A DNA stretch of 47,645 bases from Candidatus Poribacteria bacterium. GTDB lineage: Bacteria > Poribacteria > WGA-4E > WGA-3G. The stretch is from assembly GCA_021295715.1 (NCBI GenBank), contig JAGWBV010000034.1, positions 1 to 47,645 on the forward strand, given 5' to 3'. Of this stretch, positions 34,794-43,324 are shown one piece after another. The first letter of the stretch is position 1. Every line of letters begins with the position of its first letter. A program made the translations under genes and the position numbers. Under the pieces are notes generated by a model. That model ran no database searches, was not told the origin of the DNA, and worked only from the letters and a program-made list of their open reading frames with translations.

Positions 34794-34879
34794 GTTTTTA
34801 ATTGATGGACTCCTGGGCCGTTCTCCCTTTCATTACGAGCGGTTTTCTGGTCAGTTACCGGTTAAATATGAGTCCTAAT

Positions 34880-34970
34880 CGCGTAGCCTGCAACAACGGC
34901 GCAGGCGACTCGAACGCGAAAAGCGTCATGTTACAAACGTCGTTACCTATCCGCAAGGTATAATTAAAAA
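34880..34970 (+). repeat. R-family repeat, copy E (pgi leader)
   Basis: Core GCCTGCAACAACGGCGCAGG(C) at 34886-34906, then GACTCGAACGCGAAAAGCG, ending TATCCGCAAGGTATAATT and AAAAA directly before the pgi TTG start. The best case of the repeat end acting as a translation-start region. Confidence 0.8.
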
Positions 34971-36371
34971 TTGGACGGTAAGCTACATTTTTCAGTTGAC
35001 GATGGAAGGGTTGGTTTGCTCCCGCAGGCGGCACAGCAGAAGGTTGATACCGCTTTGCAAAAGATTCATCTTCTCTTTCAGGATGAGACAGAAGCATCAC
35101 TTGCCGAATTGGAGCGTGGGCTTCGTGCGTGGACCCGAAGTCATCTCCAGTCCGAGGATATTGCTCAGGTCGCGGCATTAGCCACACGCGCGCGTGAGGC
35201 GTTTTCGGTGTTAGTTACCATTGGGGTTGGGGGTTCCGACCTGAGTGCCCGCGTCTTTCACGATTCCTTCAACCATCCCTATCATAACTTGTTGTCGGTT
35301 GAAGAACGAGGCGGTGCCCCCGAAGTCTATTTCACAGGTGATACCTTCGATCCACGCAAACTTGCTGGCTTACTTGAAATGCTCAAATCAAGAAACCTCC
35401 TTGATAAGACGCTTTTCAATGTCATTAGCAAATCCGGGACAACGGCCGAAACGATGGCGACATTGATGATTATCCGTGATGCGCTTGATGATGTAAACTG
35501 GCATAAACAAATCCTCGCGACGACCGGATTAACCGTCGACAGTGTGCTCTTCCGAATACATAAGCAATCACCCTTCTACGGGGACCCACTGCTTCCTGTT
35601 CCTGATGGCGTTGGGGGACGGTTTTCAGCTTTCTCTCCAGTTGGGTTGTTCTTTCTCGCTATGACGGCAGGAAAGGACGAGACTCCCGATACCCGAATTC
35701 GTGCCGCTGTCGAAGGGGTGAGTCAGGCGCATGAAGACTTTAATCTCGATTATAACCATCAGGATAACATGGCATATCAATTGGCACGATGGATTCATCT
35801 TTCTGAAGAAACTAACGGAACCAAGGACCCAAGTAAAAACACCATTGTTTTTTACAACTACGCTGACAGTAGTTGCCTTGGTGAATGGCTTGTCCAACTT
35901 TATACGGAATCTATTCAGGAACGCCGGGGCGGTGCTAATGTCATAAATGCAAAGGGACCCACGAGTAATCACTCTATTCTCAACGGTATTATCGCCGGTC
36001 CCAGAGATAAAGTCGTTTTATTTATCCATTGGGAGGAACTTGGTCCCGATTTAGGACTACCGACAGAGACTGGAATGGACAGCAAGTTAACCGAGTTGGA
36101 AGGTTTATCCATGACGCACATGCAGACTGCTTCGTATCGCGGGACGGCTTTAGATTTGAGTGAGAACGGGGTCCCGAATGCAACGCTAACGATCTCGAAG
36201 CGGGATATTCGGTCTGTTTGCCGGTTAATGCGCCTCTTAATGGACACGATTGCCGTGAAAGGCAGGCTCCAGGGATTACATCTTGACAATGATGACGGGA
36301 GTGAGTTAACATACCTGCAAGATGGTGTAGAAGGCTATAAACGAAATTTCCGATCTTTTTTAGAGTCTTGA
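34971..36371 (+). CDS. pgi: Glucose-6-phosphate isomerase
   Basis: Interconverts glucose-6-P and fructose-6-P. 466 residues, in the range of the shorter bacterial PGIs. Motifs: TIGVGGSDLSARV, NVISKSGTTAETMAT (phosphate-binding loop), GGRFSAFSPVGLFF, QERRGGANVINAKGPTSNHS and NHQDNMAYQLARW. The start is TTG 34971, 13 bp after CCGCAAGG; no ATG fits and the protein begins MDGKLHFSVDDGRVG. The stop codon TGA overlaps the TTG that could start the next gene, so coupling is likely. Confidence 0.95.
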   Translation: MDGKLHFSVDDGRVGLLPQAAQQKVDTALQKIHLLFQDETEASLAELERGLRAWTRSHLQSEDIAQVAALATRAREAFSVLVTIGVGGSDLSARVFHDSFNHPYHNLLSVEERGGAPEVYFTGDTFDPRKLAGLLEMLKSRNLLDKTLFNVISKSGTTAETMATLMIIRDALDDVNWHKQILATTGLTVDSVLFRIHKQSPFYGDPLLPVPDGVGGRFSAFSPVGLFFLAMTAGKDETPDTRIRAAVEGVSQAHEDFNLDYNHQDNMAYQLARWIHLSEETNGTKDPSKNTIVFYNYADSSCLGEWLVQLYTESIQERRGGANVINAKGPTSNHSILNGIIAGPRDKVVLFIHWEELGPDLGLPTETGMDSKLTELEGLSMTHMQTASYRGTALDLSENGVPNATLTISKRDIRSVCRLMRLLMDTIAVKGRLQGLHLDNDDGSELTYLQDGVEGYKRNFRSFLES

Positions 36372-38527
36372 AAAAAATGAGAAATAGACTCTCAGGTTTA
36401 CGATTCCATGATAAAATATTTATCGCTTACGGCTTCGTCTTCCTTGTCATGTTTGGCGTTGTCTTTGGGAGTACCAGTTTCCTGATTCGGCTCGCTTTTA
36501 AAAGGGAAATTGACTCTTATGTTGAGAGGGTTCAAGCGCAAATTTCAAACAGTTATCGAAAGTTGCTCAACAAAGTTCAGAAAGAAGTCCACGCCACAGC
36601 CACTGATGTGAGACTGCACCGCGTCATAGAAAGCGAGTCGCGCTTCCCTTATCTACCAGCACCGGAGTTCGATCTCTTAGAGTATGGGACCGCGGATGGA
36701 AGGCTGCTATATCCAGACACAAGGGTAGGACAGAGGACGCGAACATATAATTCGTTGGACGACGAAGAGGGATATATACAACTCAGAATTATTCCGCTGC
36801 AGAGCGATTTGGGGTTGCAGTATGTGGTTCAGGTAACAGAAGCAGGCGAATGGGGATTTGTGACAGGGGGTTACCTCTTGCAGAAGTGGCTGGAGACGAC
36901 CCAAACGAGCCTCCAATCTGATGAGCATCCTATCTTCCTTGTAGGAAAGACACAAAGTTCGGAGACGACCTCCTTCGACACCGAGCTGGAGACGACAGCG
37001 GCAGAGGATTGGCTCCCGCTAAATTACGCTTCTCAGACAGCGCAAGGGAGAGGATGGTTTAAATCACTTCCGCGTTGGCTTCCAGAACAAAAAATCTTTT
37101 TGCAGGGAACAGAAGAGACCGGTGGACGGGCTTTTACCGCTTTTCGGATAACACCTTTCAACTCACCCTTCGCGACGACGCGCGCGACCCCCGCTGTCGG
37201 TCTAATCGTGGCATATTCGCATGAACGTCAGATGAAATGGCAGCAGCAACTTACGATTACACTGCTTTTGAGTGGTATCGGTGGACTCGCGTTAGTTTAT
37301 CTCATCAGTTATATCATTAGTCGTCGGATTACCCGTCCGATCGCGGTGCTGCGTGAGGGGGTCAGCCATATCGCTGCAGGTGATCTGGACCATCGCGTTA
37401 AAATCCAATCGCGTAACGAGGTGGGGCAGCTTGCTGAAGGGTTCAACCAAATGGCGCAGGACCTGAAGCAGAGCATGGAGGAGCGCATGGCGGCAGAACG
37501 TGCCGCGACGTGGAGAGATGCCGCTCGACAAGTAGCACACGAAGTTAAAAACCCGCTCTTTCCGATTCGGCTCTCCGTTGAAAACCTACAGCAGGCGAAA
37601 TCCAACCCTGAGGTCTTTGAGCAAATATTCAGTGAATGTACGGACACAGTCATTGAAGAGGTCGATCGGATCGGTAAACTCATAGACGAGTTCCATCAAT
37701 TCGCGCGAATGCCGAAGCCTCAGCGAAAATGGAGCCAATTGAATGACATTGTGAGATCTGTTCTAACATTATACACCGGTAGACACATAACCGACCTTGC
37801 GCAGGAAAATGAAGGGACACCGATGAGTTCAGAGCAGGTGGACTCGGTGCTACAAGATTCTACTGAGAAGTTCTGGCTTGAAAATATCTCGAAAATTAAA
37901 GTTAGGACTGAGTTAGATCCGCTCCCTCGACTTTTAGTTGATCCGGAACAGATGACACAAGCACTTGGCAATCTCCTGAAAAATGCAATTGAAGCGATGC
38001 CTGCGGGCGGATTGCTTAAGGTGAAAACCTATTTCACACCAAAGGGCAGTCAATCCTCGGTTTCTGTCGACAGTCTCTCAGAATACGTTTTGACGGGAGA
38101 AGATGATAACGATCGCCATACACCAAGTAGCCGTCAGCGAGAGAATCTTACGGCAGATGAAAACGATAGCGACAGCCGTGCACCGAAAGCCATTAATGGC
38201 ACGGTTTCGCTGGAAATTCAAGATACAGGGCACGGTATGTCCGAGGAGACGATGGCGAATCTCTTTGTGCCTTATTACACGACAAAGTCGGAGGCGAATG
38301 GTAGAGGACTCGGTGTGCCAATTGTTAGGAGGATTGTCACAGAACACGGTGCCGATATAGACTTCCAAAGTGCTGAAGGCGAAGGCACAACCGTCCGTAT
38401 CCATTTTTCCCACAATCAAGAAACTCGCTCCGAGGCGTTTACATCAGCGACTCAAGAATTCATACCACGCACGAGCTTGGTTACTGAACTGGAAACCGAA
38501 GATCCGACGGTAGGCGTTAAAGACTGA
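36368..38527 (+). CDS. Membrane sensor histidine kinase, NtrY-like
   Basis: 719 residues from TTG 36368 (or ATG 36377). TM1 about 17-38 (FVFLVMFGVVFGSTSFLI), a periplasmic sensor domain of about 255 residues without a known motif, TM2 about 296-318, and HAMP about 319-372 (RPIAVLREGVSHIAAGDLDH). The phospho-acceptor is His391 in ARQVAHEVKNPLFPIRLS, typical of the NtrB/NtrY group. ATPase: N box LGNLLKNAIEAMPAGG, G1 QDTGHGMSE, G2 GRGLGVPIVRRI. A disordered polar stretch between N and G1 (about 570-612) is read from an H-like repeat. The regulator gene follows after 147 bp. The signal is unknown. Confidence 0.92.
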   Translation: MKKMRNRLSGLRFHDKIFIAYGFVFLVMFGVVFGSTSFLIRLAFKREIDSYVERVQAQISNSYRKLLNKVQKEVHATATDVRLHRVIESESRFPYLPAPEFDLLEYGTADGRLLYPDTRVGQRTRTYNSLDDEEGYIQLRIIPLQSDLGLQYVVQVTEAGEWGFVTGGYLLQKWLETTQTSLQSDEHPIFLVGKTQSSETTSFDTELETTAAEDWLPLNYASQTAQGRGWFKSLPRWLPEQKIFLQGTEETGGRAFTAFRITPFNSPFATTRATPAVGLIVAYSHERQMKWQQQLTITLLLSGIGGLALVYLISYIISRRITRPIAVLREGVSHIAAGDLDHRVKIQSRNEVGQLAEGFNQMAQDLKQSMEERMAAERAATWRDAARQVAHEVKNPLFPIRLSVENLQQAKSNPEVFEQIFSECTDTVIEEVDRIGKLIDEFHQFARMPKPQRKWSQLNDIVRSVLTLYTGRHITDLAQENEGTPMSSEQVDSVLQDSTEKFWLENISKIKVRTELDPLPRLLVDPEQMTQALGNLLKNAIEAMPAGGLLKVKTYFTPKGSQSSVSVDSLSEYVLTGEDDNDRHTPSSRQRENLTADENDSDSRAPKAINGTVSLEIQDTGHGMSEETMANLFVPYYTTKSEANGRGLGVPIVRRIVTEHGADIDFQSAEGEGTTVRIHFSHNQETRSEAFTSATQEFIPRTSLVTELETEDPTVGVKD
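38127..38200. repeat. Degenerate H-family repeat inside the histidine kinase gene
   Basis: AGTAGCCGTCAGCGAGAG ... AGCGACAGCC ... GAAAGCCATTAATGGC: remnants of heptad arms in frame, between the N and G1 boxes of the ATPase domain, where the lid loop tolerates length changes. The weakest of the coding copies. Confidence 0.45.
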
Positions 38528-38614
38528 ACCTACTCCCTGTTGGCTGCACTGCTATAGAGTGTCCGTTTGAGAAAACCAACTATCTGTCCGAAATAAAATT
38601 AGGTTTCCTTAGAG

Positions 38615-38674
38615 GGCATAATTTGTTTTTTGCTTTACATTTGACGGGTGGTCACCAGCACCGTAATTAAAAAT
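38615..38674 (+). repeat. R-family partial repeat (regulator leader)
   Basis: GGCATAATTTGTTTTTTGCT, TTACATTTG then ACGGGTGG..., ending CCGTAATTAAAAAT before ATG 38675. Its first 28 bp match copy G near anmK almost base for base in opposite orientation; the CAAGG part is deleted, leaving no ribosome-binding site. Confidence 0.7.
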
Positions 38675-40117
38675 ATGGAAACTATTCTGATTGTAGATGA
38701 CGAAAAAAATACGCTTAAGATGTTGTCCCAAGGACTCAAGATGCGCGGGTATCAGGCTCTTACAGCTGCGAGTGGTGAAGAAGCATTGCAACAGTGCATC
38801 AAGTCCGATGTGGATCTTGTGCTGTTAGATATCCGCATGGAAAATGGAATGGATGGTGTTCAGACGCTTGTAAAACTTCGTGAACGCTACCCGGAATTAA
38901 ATGTAGTAATGATGTCTGCACAGCAAGATATTGAAATTGCTGTTAAAACAATGGAGCTCGGTGCGAAGCGGTATATTACAAAACCGATCAGTATTGATAA
39001 AATTCTCTCCAGTGTCCAACCGTTTTTAGATATATCGCGCTTATCGCAAGAAAATGAGATTCTGAAATCACAAATTACACCCGCCGACGAAATGGTAGGT
39101 GAGAGTGCCGTTATTTCGCATCTCCGCTTGCAGATTCAGCGGGTCGCGGGAAGCAAACTCGGTGTCTTAATCTCTGGCGAGAATGGCACGGGTAAGCAAC
39201 TTGTTGCGAATGCGATCCATCGACAGAGCAGACGTGCCGCGAAAACCTTCATCCCCCTCAACTGCGCCGCTTTACCCGATGAACTCATTGAGAGTGAACT
39301 CTTTGGACATGAACGCGGCGCATTCACCGGTGCTGACTCGCGAAGGCAGGGGCGCTTTGAACTCGCTCATGGTGGCACGATCTTCCTTGATGAAATTGGC
39401 GATATGAGTTTAAAAGCGCAGGCAAAGGTTCTTCGCGTCATTGAAACCGGCGAAGTTGAACGGCTCGGAGGAAATCAGATTCGGACGGTAGATGTGCGAA
39501 TTATCGCAGCGACGAACAAACACCTCCCCGAGGAAATTGAGAAGGGGCGGTTTCGGCGGGATCTTTTCTATCGACTTAATGTCGTGCCTATTACCGTTCC
39601 ACCGCTCCGAGAACGGACAGAGGATATTCCCCTGTTAGTAAAATACTTCGCCGAGCGTTTACAACTCAATATTGCATCCACCCCGAAAGTCATTGATCCA
39701 GGGGCTTATGCTGTGTTTCAAAATTACAGTTGGCCCGGGAACATCCGGGAGTTGAAAAACATCGTTGAACGCCTCCTTATTATGGTAAATCGAGAGGTCG
39801 TCATGGCACCCGATGTCGCCGAGGCTTTGTCATTGGTGCGGCAATCCACGTCCTCGTATTCATCGCCTGTAGCGGATGGAGCACTCAACCCCTACGATCA
39901 AGGTACCTTGCAGTCCTCTCTCGGGATACCGCTCTACAAACCCGGAACGACGCTGAGTAAAATGATGGATGCTGCCGAAGCGCAATGTATCCTTGCGGCT
40001 TTGGAAGAGAATAAGTGGAACATCCGACGGACCGCAGAAGCATTAAAGGTGGAGCGGAGTAACTTGTACAAAAAGATGAACCGGTATGGCATTTCTCGAC
40101 CGAGTTCTGCGAGTTGA
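38675..40117 (+). CDS. NtrC-family sigma54-dependent response regulator
   Basis: 480 residues. Receiver domain 1-120 with DD at 8-9, phospho-Asp52 (LVLLDIRM) and Lys in RYITKPIS. The AAA+ domain has Walker A SGENGTGKQ, the GAFTGA loop contacting sigma54 (HERGAFTGAD), Walker B GGTIFLDEIGDM and sensor RIIAATNKH. The C-terminal Fis-type helix-turn-helix is WNIRRTAEALKVERSNLYKKMNRYGI, cut after 20 residues here: WNIRRTAEALKVERSNLYKK. ATG 38675 gives the canonical METILIVDDE start; an open frame to 38648 is ignored. It pairs with the kinase upstream. No convincing sigma54 promoter (GG-N10-GC) was spotted nearby. Confidence 0.95.
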   Translation: METILIVDDEKNTLKMLSQGLKMRGYQALTAASGEEALQQCIKSDVDLVLLDIRMENGMDGVQTLVKLRERYPELNVVMMSAQQDIEIAVKTMELGAKRYITKPISIDKILSSVQPFLDISRLSQENEILKSQITPADEMVGESAVISHLRLQIQRVAGSKLGVLISGENGTGKQLVANAIHRQSRRAAKTFIPLNCAALPDELIESELFGHERGAFTGADSRRQGRFELAHGGTIFLDEIGDMSLKAQAKVLRVIETGEVERLGGNQIRTVDVRIIAATNKHLPEEIEKGRFRRDLFYRLNVVPITVPPLRERTEDIPLLVKYFAERLQLNIASTPKVIDPGAYAVFQNYSWPGNIRELKNIVERLLIMVNREVVMAPDVAEALSLVRQSTSSYSSPVADGALNPYDQGTLQSSLGIPLYKPGTTLSKMMDAAEAQCILAALEENKWNIRRTAEALKVERSNLYKKMNRYGISRPSSAS

Positions 40118-40152
40118 ATTGTAGGAGGGAACTCCGATTCCCGACTGTTACC

Positions 40153-40587
40153 ATGCTACAGAAAAACATCAACGAAAATAACGGGATGACTCGACTTCAA
40201 CTGCTCATCCTTGTTATTATAGCCATTATCATTGTGGCACTTTCTTTCCCACCGTGGCAGGAGTATCGAAAGGTGAGCGCGGCGGATATAGATGTCGAAA
40301 CCATTGCTGTTGCCATCAAGAAGTACTTCAAGCACACCGGTGGGTATCCAACGAATTTAGGTGCTTTGGTGACGGATACTGGCATTGAAGGATGGCGTGG
40401 TAACTATCTGGAGTCTATTCCTGAAACACCTTGGGGTGGGAATTATGTTCTCCAGCAAGATGCCTATAAGGTGGGGATTGCAAAAAATCACCCGCGTGTC
40501 CCTGAAAAATATCGCATCGGTGGTGTCGCGGAGATTAGTAGAGTCTACCATGCGGACGCGCGCCTCGGTGAAAAGTATTGGTGGTAG
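40153..40587 (+). CDS. Pseudopilin-like protein (GspG-like)
   Basis: 144 residues from ATG 40153. The leader MLQKNINENNG is followed by MTRLQLLILVIIAIIIVALS, a prepilin-type cleavage Gly plus hydrophobic helix. The usual F-T-L-I-E after the Gly reads M-T-R-L-Q, so the +5 Glu is Gln. The globular part (AIKKYFKHTGGYPTNLGAL, IPETPWGGNYVL) resembles the GspG/major pseudopilin C-domain. The frame is open to TTG 40114, overlapping the regulator stop, with AGGAGG at 40123-40128, too far from the ATG. The gene for prepilin peptidase follows, supporting the call. Minor pseudopilin is the alternative. Confidence 0.75.
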   Translation: MLQKNINENNGMTRLQLLILVIIAIIIVALSFPPWQEYRKVSAADIDVETIAVAIKKYFKHTGGYPTNLGALVTDTGIEGWRGNYLESIPETPWGGNYVLQQDAYKVGIAKNHPRVPEKYRIGGVAEISRVYHADARLGEKYWW

Positions 40588-40589
40588 TT

Positions 40590-40668
40590 AGTTAGCAGTC
40601 GTCAGTTGTCGGTTAAAGACGGGACAGGTTAACCGATGACCCTCTTCCGAAGACCAATAACCGGTAAA
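40590..40668. repeat. H-family repeat (pseudopilin-peptidase spacer)
   Basis: Heptads GTTAGCA GTCGTCA GTTGTCG GTTAAAG, then ACCGATGACCCTCTTCCG and AATAACCGG. The AAGAGG half of the centre is mutated. It fills the gap between the two genes and runs up to the next start. Confidence 0.65.
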
Positions 40669-40672
40669 AAAT

Positions 40673-41461
40673 ATGTGGGTCTTTATTCTCCTTTTTGGTT
40701 TGGCAGTCGGCAGTTTTCTCAATGTATGTATCTACCGTATTCCGCTCCCAGACGTGTCGATTCATTCCCCACGTCGCTCTTTTTGCCCTGAATGTAATGA
40801 ACCGATAAACTTTTACGACAACATTCCGGTTTTAAGTTATCTGCTTTTGCTGGGAAGGTGTCGGTCTTGTAAGGCGAAGATTTCCGTTATATACCCGTTG
40901 GTTGAGTTAGCGACGGCTGCCCTGTTTCTACTCATGTTCTACCAGTTCGGGTTAACCCTCGAATTTCTACTCGCAATCGCCTTCATTGCTGTGTTGTTGC
41001 CGATCTCTGTCATCGATGCCAGGCACTACATTATTCCAAATGTCCTCATCGTGACGGGGTTGATTCTCGGTTTGGTGATTGTCTGTGGGATCGCGTATCA
41101 GCGTGCCGATGTTTGGTATCTGCTTACACGTCTCATCGGTGCCGTTGCTGGATGGACGGTGTTATGGTTGATCGCCGTAATTGGGAGCGCGATCTTACGC
41201 AAGAAAGCAATGGGCGGTGGCGACCTCAAACTGATGGCACTCAACGGATTGTTCCTCGGTGCGTGGCCCGAACTCCTGATGGTGATCGCCTTCTCTGCCC
41301 TAAGTGGAGCAATCGTCGGGAGTGCCTTGATTCTCTCCGGACGCAAAAGTCGGCAGAGTCCTATCCCGTATGGACCCTTCCTTGCAGGTGCCGCTGTGCT
41401 TGTGCTTCTATGGGGAGACACGCTCTGGAGTACCTATTTGCGGTTCGTTGGCTGGCATTAA
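40673..41461 (+). CDS. Prepilin peptidase / N-methyltransferase (A24A)
   Basis: Inner-membrane aspartic protease that cleaves and N-methylates prepilins. 262 residues with about seven to eight membrane helices. GSFLNVCIYRIP is the family start. The zinc pair CPECNEPI and CRSCKAKI belongs to the N-terminal methylase part. Catalytic aspartates sit in SVIDARHYIIPN and GGGDLKLMA. YGPFLAGAA is near the end. Length is typical. It follows a pseudopilin-like gene and a sigma54 regulator, which suggests a type IV pilus or type II secretion context, but no other assembly gene is in the window. Confidence 0.95.
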   Translation: MWVFILLFGLAVGSFLNVCIYRIPLPDVSIHSPRRSFCPECNEPINFYDNIPVLSYLLLLGRCRSCKAKISVIYPLVELATAALFLLMFYQFGLTLEFLLAIAFIAVLLPISVIDARHYIIPNVLIVTGLILGLVIVCGIAYQRADVWYLLTRLIGAVAGWTVLWLIAVIGSAILRKKAMGGGDLKLMALNGLFLGAWPELLMVIAFSALSGAIVGSALILSGRKSRQSPIPYGPFLAGAAVLVLLWGDTLWSTYLRFVGWH

Positions 41462-41513
41462 AAGTAGCAGGCACACGCCGTGTGCTGTAGCCATCTAATG
41501 CTATGGAGAAAAT

Positions 41514-41760
41514 ATGATGTTTATCCCTGCTGGTAATTTCGATATGGGAATCAGAACCAACGATAACGATGGGGAAGACGATGAAAAACCCAGGCACACT
41601 GTCTACCTTTTTTACGGATGTTAAAAGCGTCCGTGTGTTGCGCGGCGGCTCTTGGGTAAGTAACGCCAAGTTTGTGCGAGTTTCCGATCGCACACGGTTC
41701 ACCCCTCGGATTACAAACAAGGCTCGCGGTTTCCGCTGTGTGAGACCTGTAACACCTTAA
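41514..41760 (+). pseudogene. Internally deleted FGE-sulfatase (SUMF1/EgtB-type) gene
   Basis: The first frame (41514-41624) encodes MMFIPAGNFDMGIRTNDN and DDEKPRHTVYL, the N-terminus of a formylglycine-generating-enzyme-like domain. In another frame, to 41760, follow VRVLRGGSWVSN, RVSDRTRFTP and GFRCVRPV, the C-terminal end of the same domain. About 200 central residues are gone and the frames no longer match. GGAG sits before the ATG. A decayed relic; this family is often multi-copy in Poribacteria-like genomes. Confidence 0.82.
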
Positions 41761-41794
41761 TTCGGAGTTGGCGAATTACGAGAAAACCGGCATC

Positions 41795-41823
41795 TTGCAA
41801 TTAACGGGTCAGTAGGGTATAAT
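41795..41823 (+). promoter_or_regulatory. sigma70-type promoter of the nitroreductase gene
   Basis: TTGCAA (41795-41800), a 17-bp spacer, and TATAAT (41818-41823), 27 bp before the ATG; AAGGAGG follows as ribosome-binding site. Confidence 0.8.
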
Positions 41824-41849
41824 TAAATCCAATAAGGAGGATCTGAGTT

Positions 41850-42419
41850 ATGGATGTTAAAGACGCAATTCTTTCACGACGCACCATTTTTAAGTTTAAA
41901 CCGGAACCGGTGCCGAACGATGTCATCGAACAGGTTTTCAGCTTTGGGATATGGGCACCCAATCACCATGTCACAGAGCCGTGGCGGTTCACTGTCATCG
42001 GTGAGGAGACGAAACTGATTCTTGCAGACCGCTACCGCGAAATTAAGATTGAGGATACCCCCGATCACGTTGATGCCGAGAATCTTGCCAAAATCGGTGA
42101 ATTGGCTTACGAGAAATTCATGTCCAAGCCGACGATTATTGCCGTGTCATGCCTACAGGAGGGTGATGAGCAACGTCGACGGGAAGATTATGCCGCTGCC
42201 TGCTGTGCGGTGCAGAACGTCCAGCTCGCTGCATGGGATGCTGGCGTCGGAATGCAGTGGAGCACCGGCAGAATTACGCTTGAAGAGCAGACGTATCAAT
42301 TGCTCGGAATTGATACGTCACAAGAGTACATCATCGGCTTCTTCTACACAGGGTATCCCGCCGACATCGGCGCACCGAAACGACAACCCGCAGGCGAGTT
42401 TATCCGCTGGGTGGCATAA
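41850..42419 (+). CDS. Nitroreductase-family FMN oxidoreductase
   Basis: 189 residues. ILSRRTIFKFKPEPVPNDVI (FMN-binding RR start), APNHHVTEPWRFTVI, AACCAVQNVQLAAWDAGVGMQW and YIIGFFYTGYPA are typical nitroreductase segments, nearest in layout to the small YdjA-like group. Such enzymes use NAD(P)H to reduce nitroaromatics, quinones or flavins; the natural substrate is unknown. The Cys pair in AACCAV is unusual but outside known catalytic positions. AAGGAGG 9-10 bp before ATG 41850 and a strong promoter suggest an independent, well-expressed gene. Confidence 0.9.
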   Translation: MDVKDAILSRRTIFKFKPEPVPNDVIEQVFSFGIWAPNHHVTEPWRFTVIGEETKLILADRYREIKIEDTPDHVDAENLAKIGELAYEKFMSKPTIIAVSCLQEGDEQRRREDYAAACCAVQNVQLAAWDAGVGMQWSTGRITLEEQTYQLLGIDTSQEYIIGFFYTGYPADIGAPKRQPAGEFIRWVA

Positions 42420-42420
42420 A

Positions 42421-42494
42421 AGCCGTCGGCAATCAGTCATCAGCGGTCAGTAAGAGGGAATTAGGTGTCGAACGCCCCGACTGCTGACAACTAT
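42421..42494. repeat. H-family repeat between convergent genes
   Basis: AGCCGTCGGCAATCAGTCAT, CAGCGGTCAG, TAAGAGGG, and a right end CGACTGCTGACAAC that runs into the amidohydrolase stop. It fills the whole gap between the nitroreductase and amidohydrolase stop codons and could act as a two-way terminator. Confidence 0.72.
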
Positions 42495-43324
42495 TTCAGT
42501 CGATACGCTGCCGTGGCGTTCTCATGGAAGAACTTTGCCTTGACTGCATCGCCTTTCGCACTAAAGTAGTCATTCACAAGCTGCTGCACGACTTTATACG
42601 GCGCGAAACGTTCAGATACGGGCCAATTACTCCCGTAGATGAGCCTATCCTCACCAAATGCCTCCCATAATACATCTATTGTTGGGGTGTAATAGGCGAC
42701 ATCCGTCGGCGCGGGGATTTGTCCCGTGTGTTCTGCGAGTCCAGATACCTTGCAATAGATGTTTGGGTAGCGAGCGACTTCATGGATTGCGGAAACCCAA
42801 CCCGGATCGGGTGGCTGTTCTGATATTCGCGCACCCGCGATGTGGTTGATGACGATGTGCATTTCTGGGGTATGCTCAACCAAGGTTGGCAAAACGGATA
42901 ACATCTCAGGATTAATCAACAGGTCCAAAGTGAGTGCTTTCGCTGCCAACTTTTCAATATTGGCTAAGAACGTGTCGTCACCGATGGCACGTAGGTGTCC
43001 CCCGCCGAGGCGTATTCCGCGAAAGAGTGGATTCGCAGAAAACCTTGACAGAGACGCTTCAAAATCCGCTGCGTCGGGCTCTAAGTGTCCAACGAACCCA
43101 ACAATGAAAGGCTCATCTGCGGCGAGGTCGAGAATCCACTGGTTGTCTTCAAGCCATTTGCTCGCCTCAACGACGACAGTGCCTGTCGCACCTTCGGGGA
43201 CAGCGAGTGCTTTGTAGTCTTCCGGCATAACCTTTCGGTAAAGCACGTCATCATCTGGGTTCGGCCACGGAACGCCTTCGGGGCGCGTTGGATCGTAGAA
43301 ATGTGTATGTGTATCAATAATCAT
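42491..43324 (-). CDS. Amidohydrolase-2 family TIM-barrel hydrolase
   Basis: 277 residues. Metal-site start MIIDTHTHFYDP (H-x-H); VVVEAS; FVGHLEPDAADFEA; FRGIRLGG; HIVINHIAGA (His); KVSGLAEH; and the C-terminal Asp/Trp segment RLIYGSNWPVS. This pattern is close to lactonases acting on sugar acids (fuconolactone or rhamnonolactone type, COG3618), so sugar-lactone hydrolysis is the best guess. The start ATG 43324 follows AAAAGGAAAAATTAAAAA, an R-type leader. It is divergent from, and overlaps by 24 bp, the TPR lipoprotein gene. Confidence 0.88.
   Translation of the reverse strand: MIIDTHTHFYDPTRPEGVPWPNPDDDVLYRKVMPEDYKALAVPEGATGTVVVEASKWLEDNQWILDLAADEPFIVGFVGHLEPDAADFEASLSRFSANPLFRGIRLGGGHLRAIGDDTFLANIEKLAAKALTLDLLINPEMLSVLPTLVEHTPEMHIVINHIAGARISEQPPDPGWVSAIHEVARYPNIYCKVSGLAEHTGQIPAPTDVAYYTPTIDVLWEAFGEDRLIYGSNWPVSERFAPYKVVQQLVNDYFSAKGDAVKAKFFHENATAAYRLK

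Noticed and set aside
43085-43300. N-terminal extension of the TPR lipoprotein
   Set aside because: It is antisense to the amidohydrolase and would bury the lipoprotein signal.
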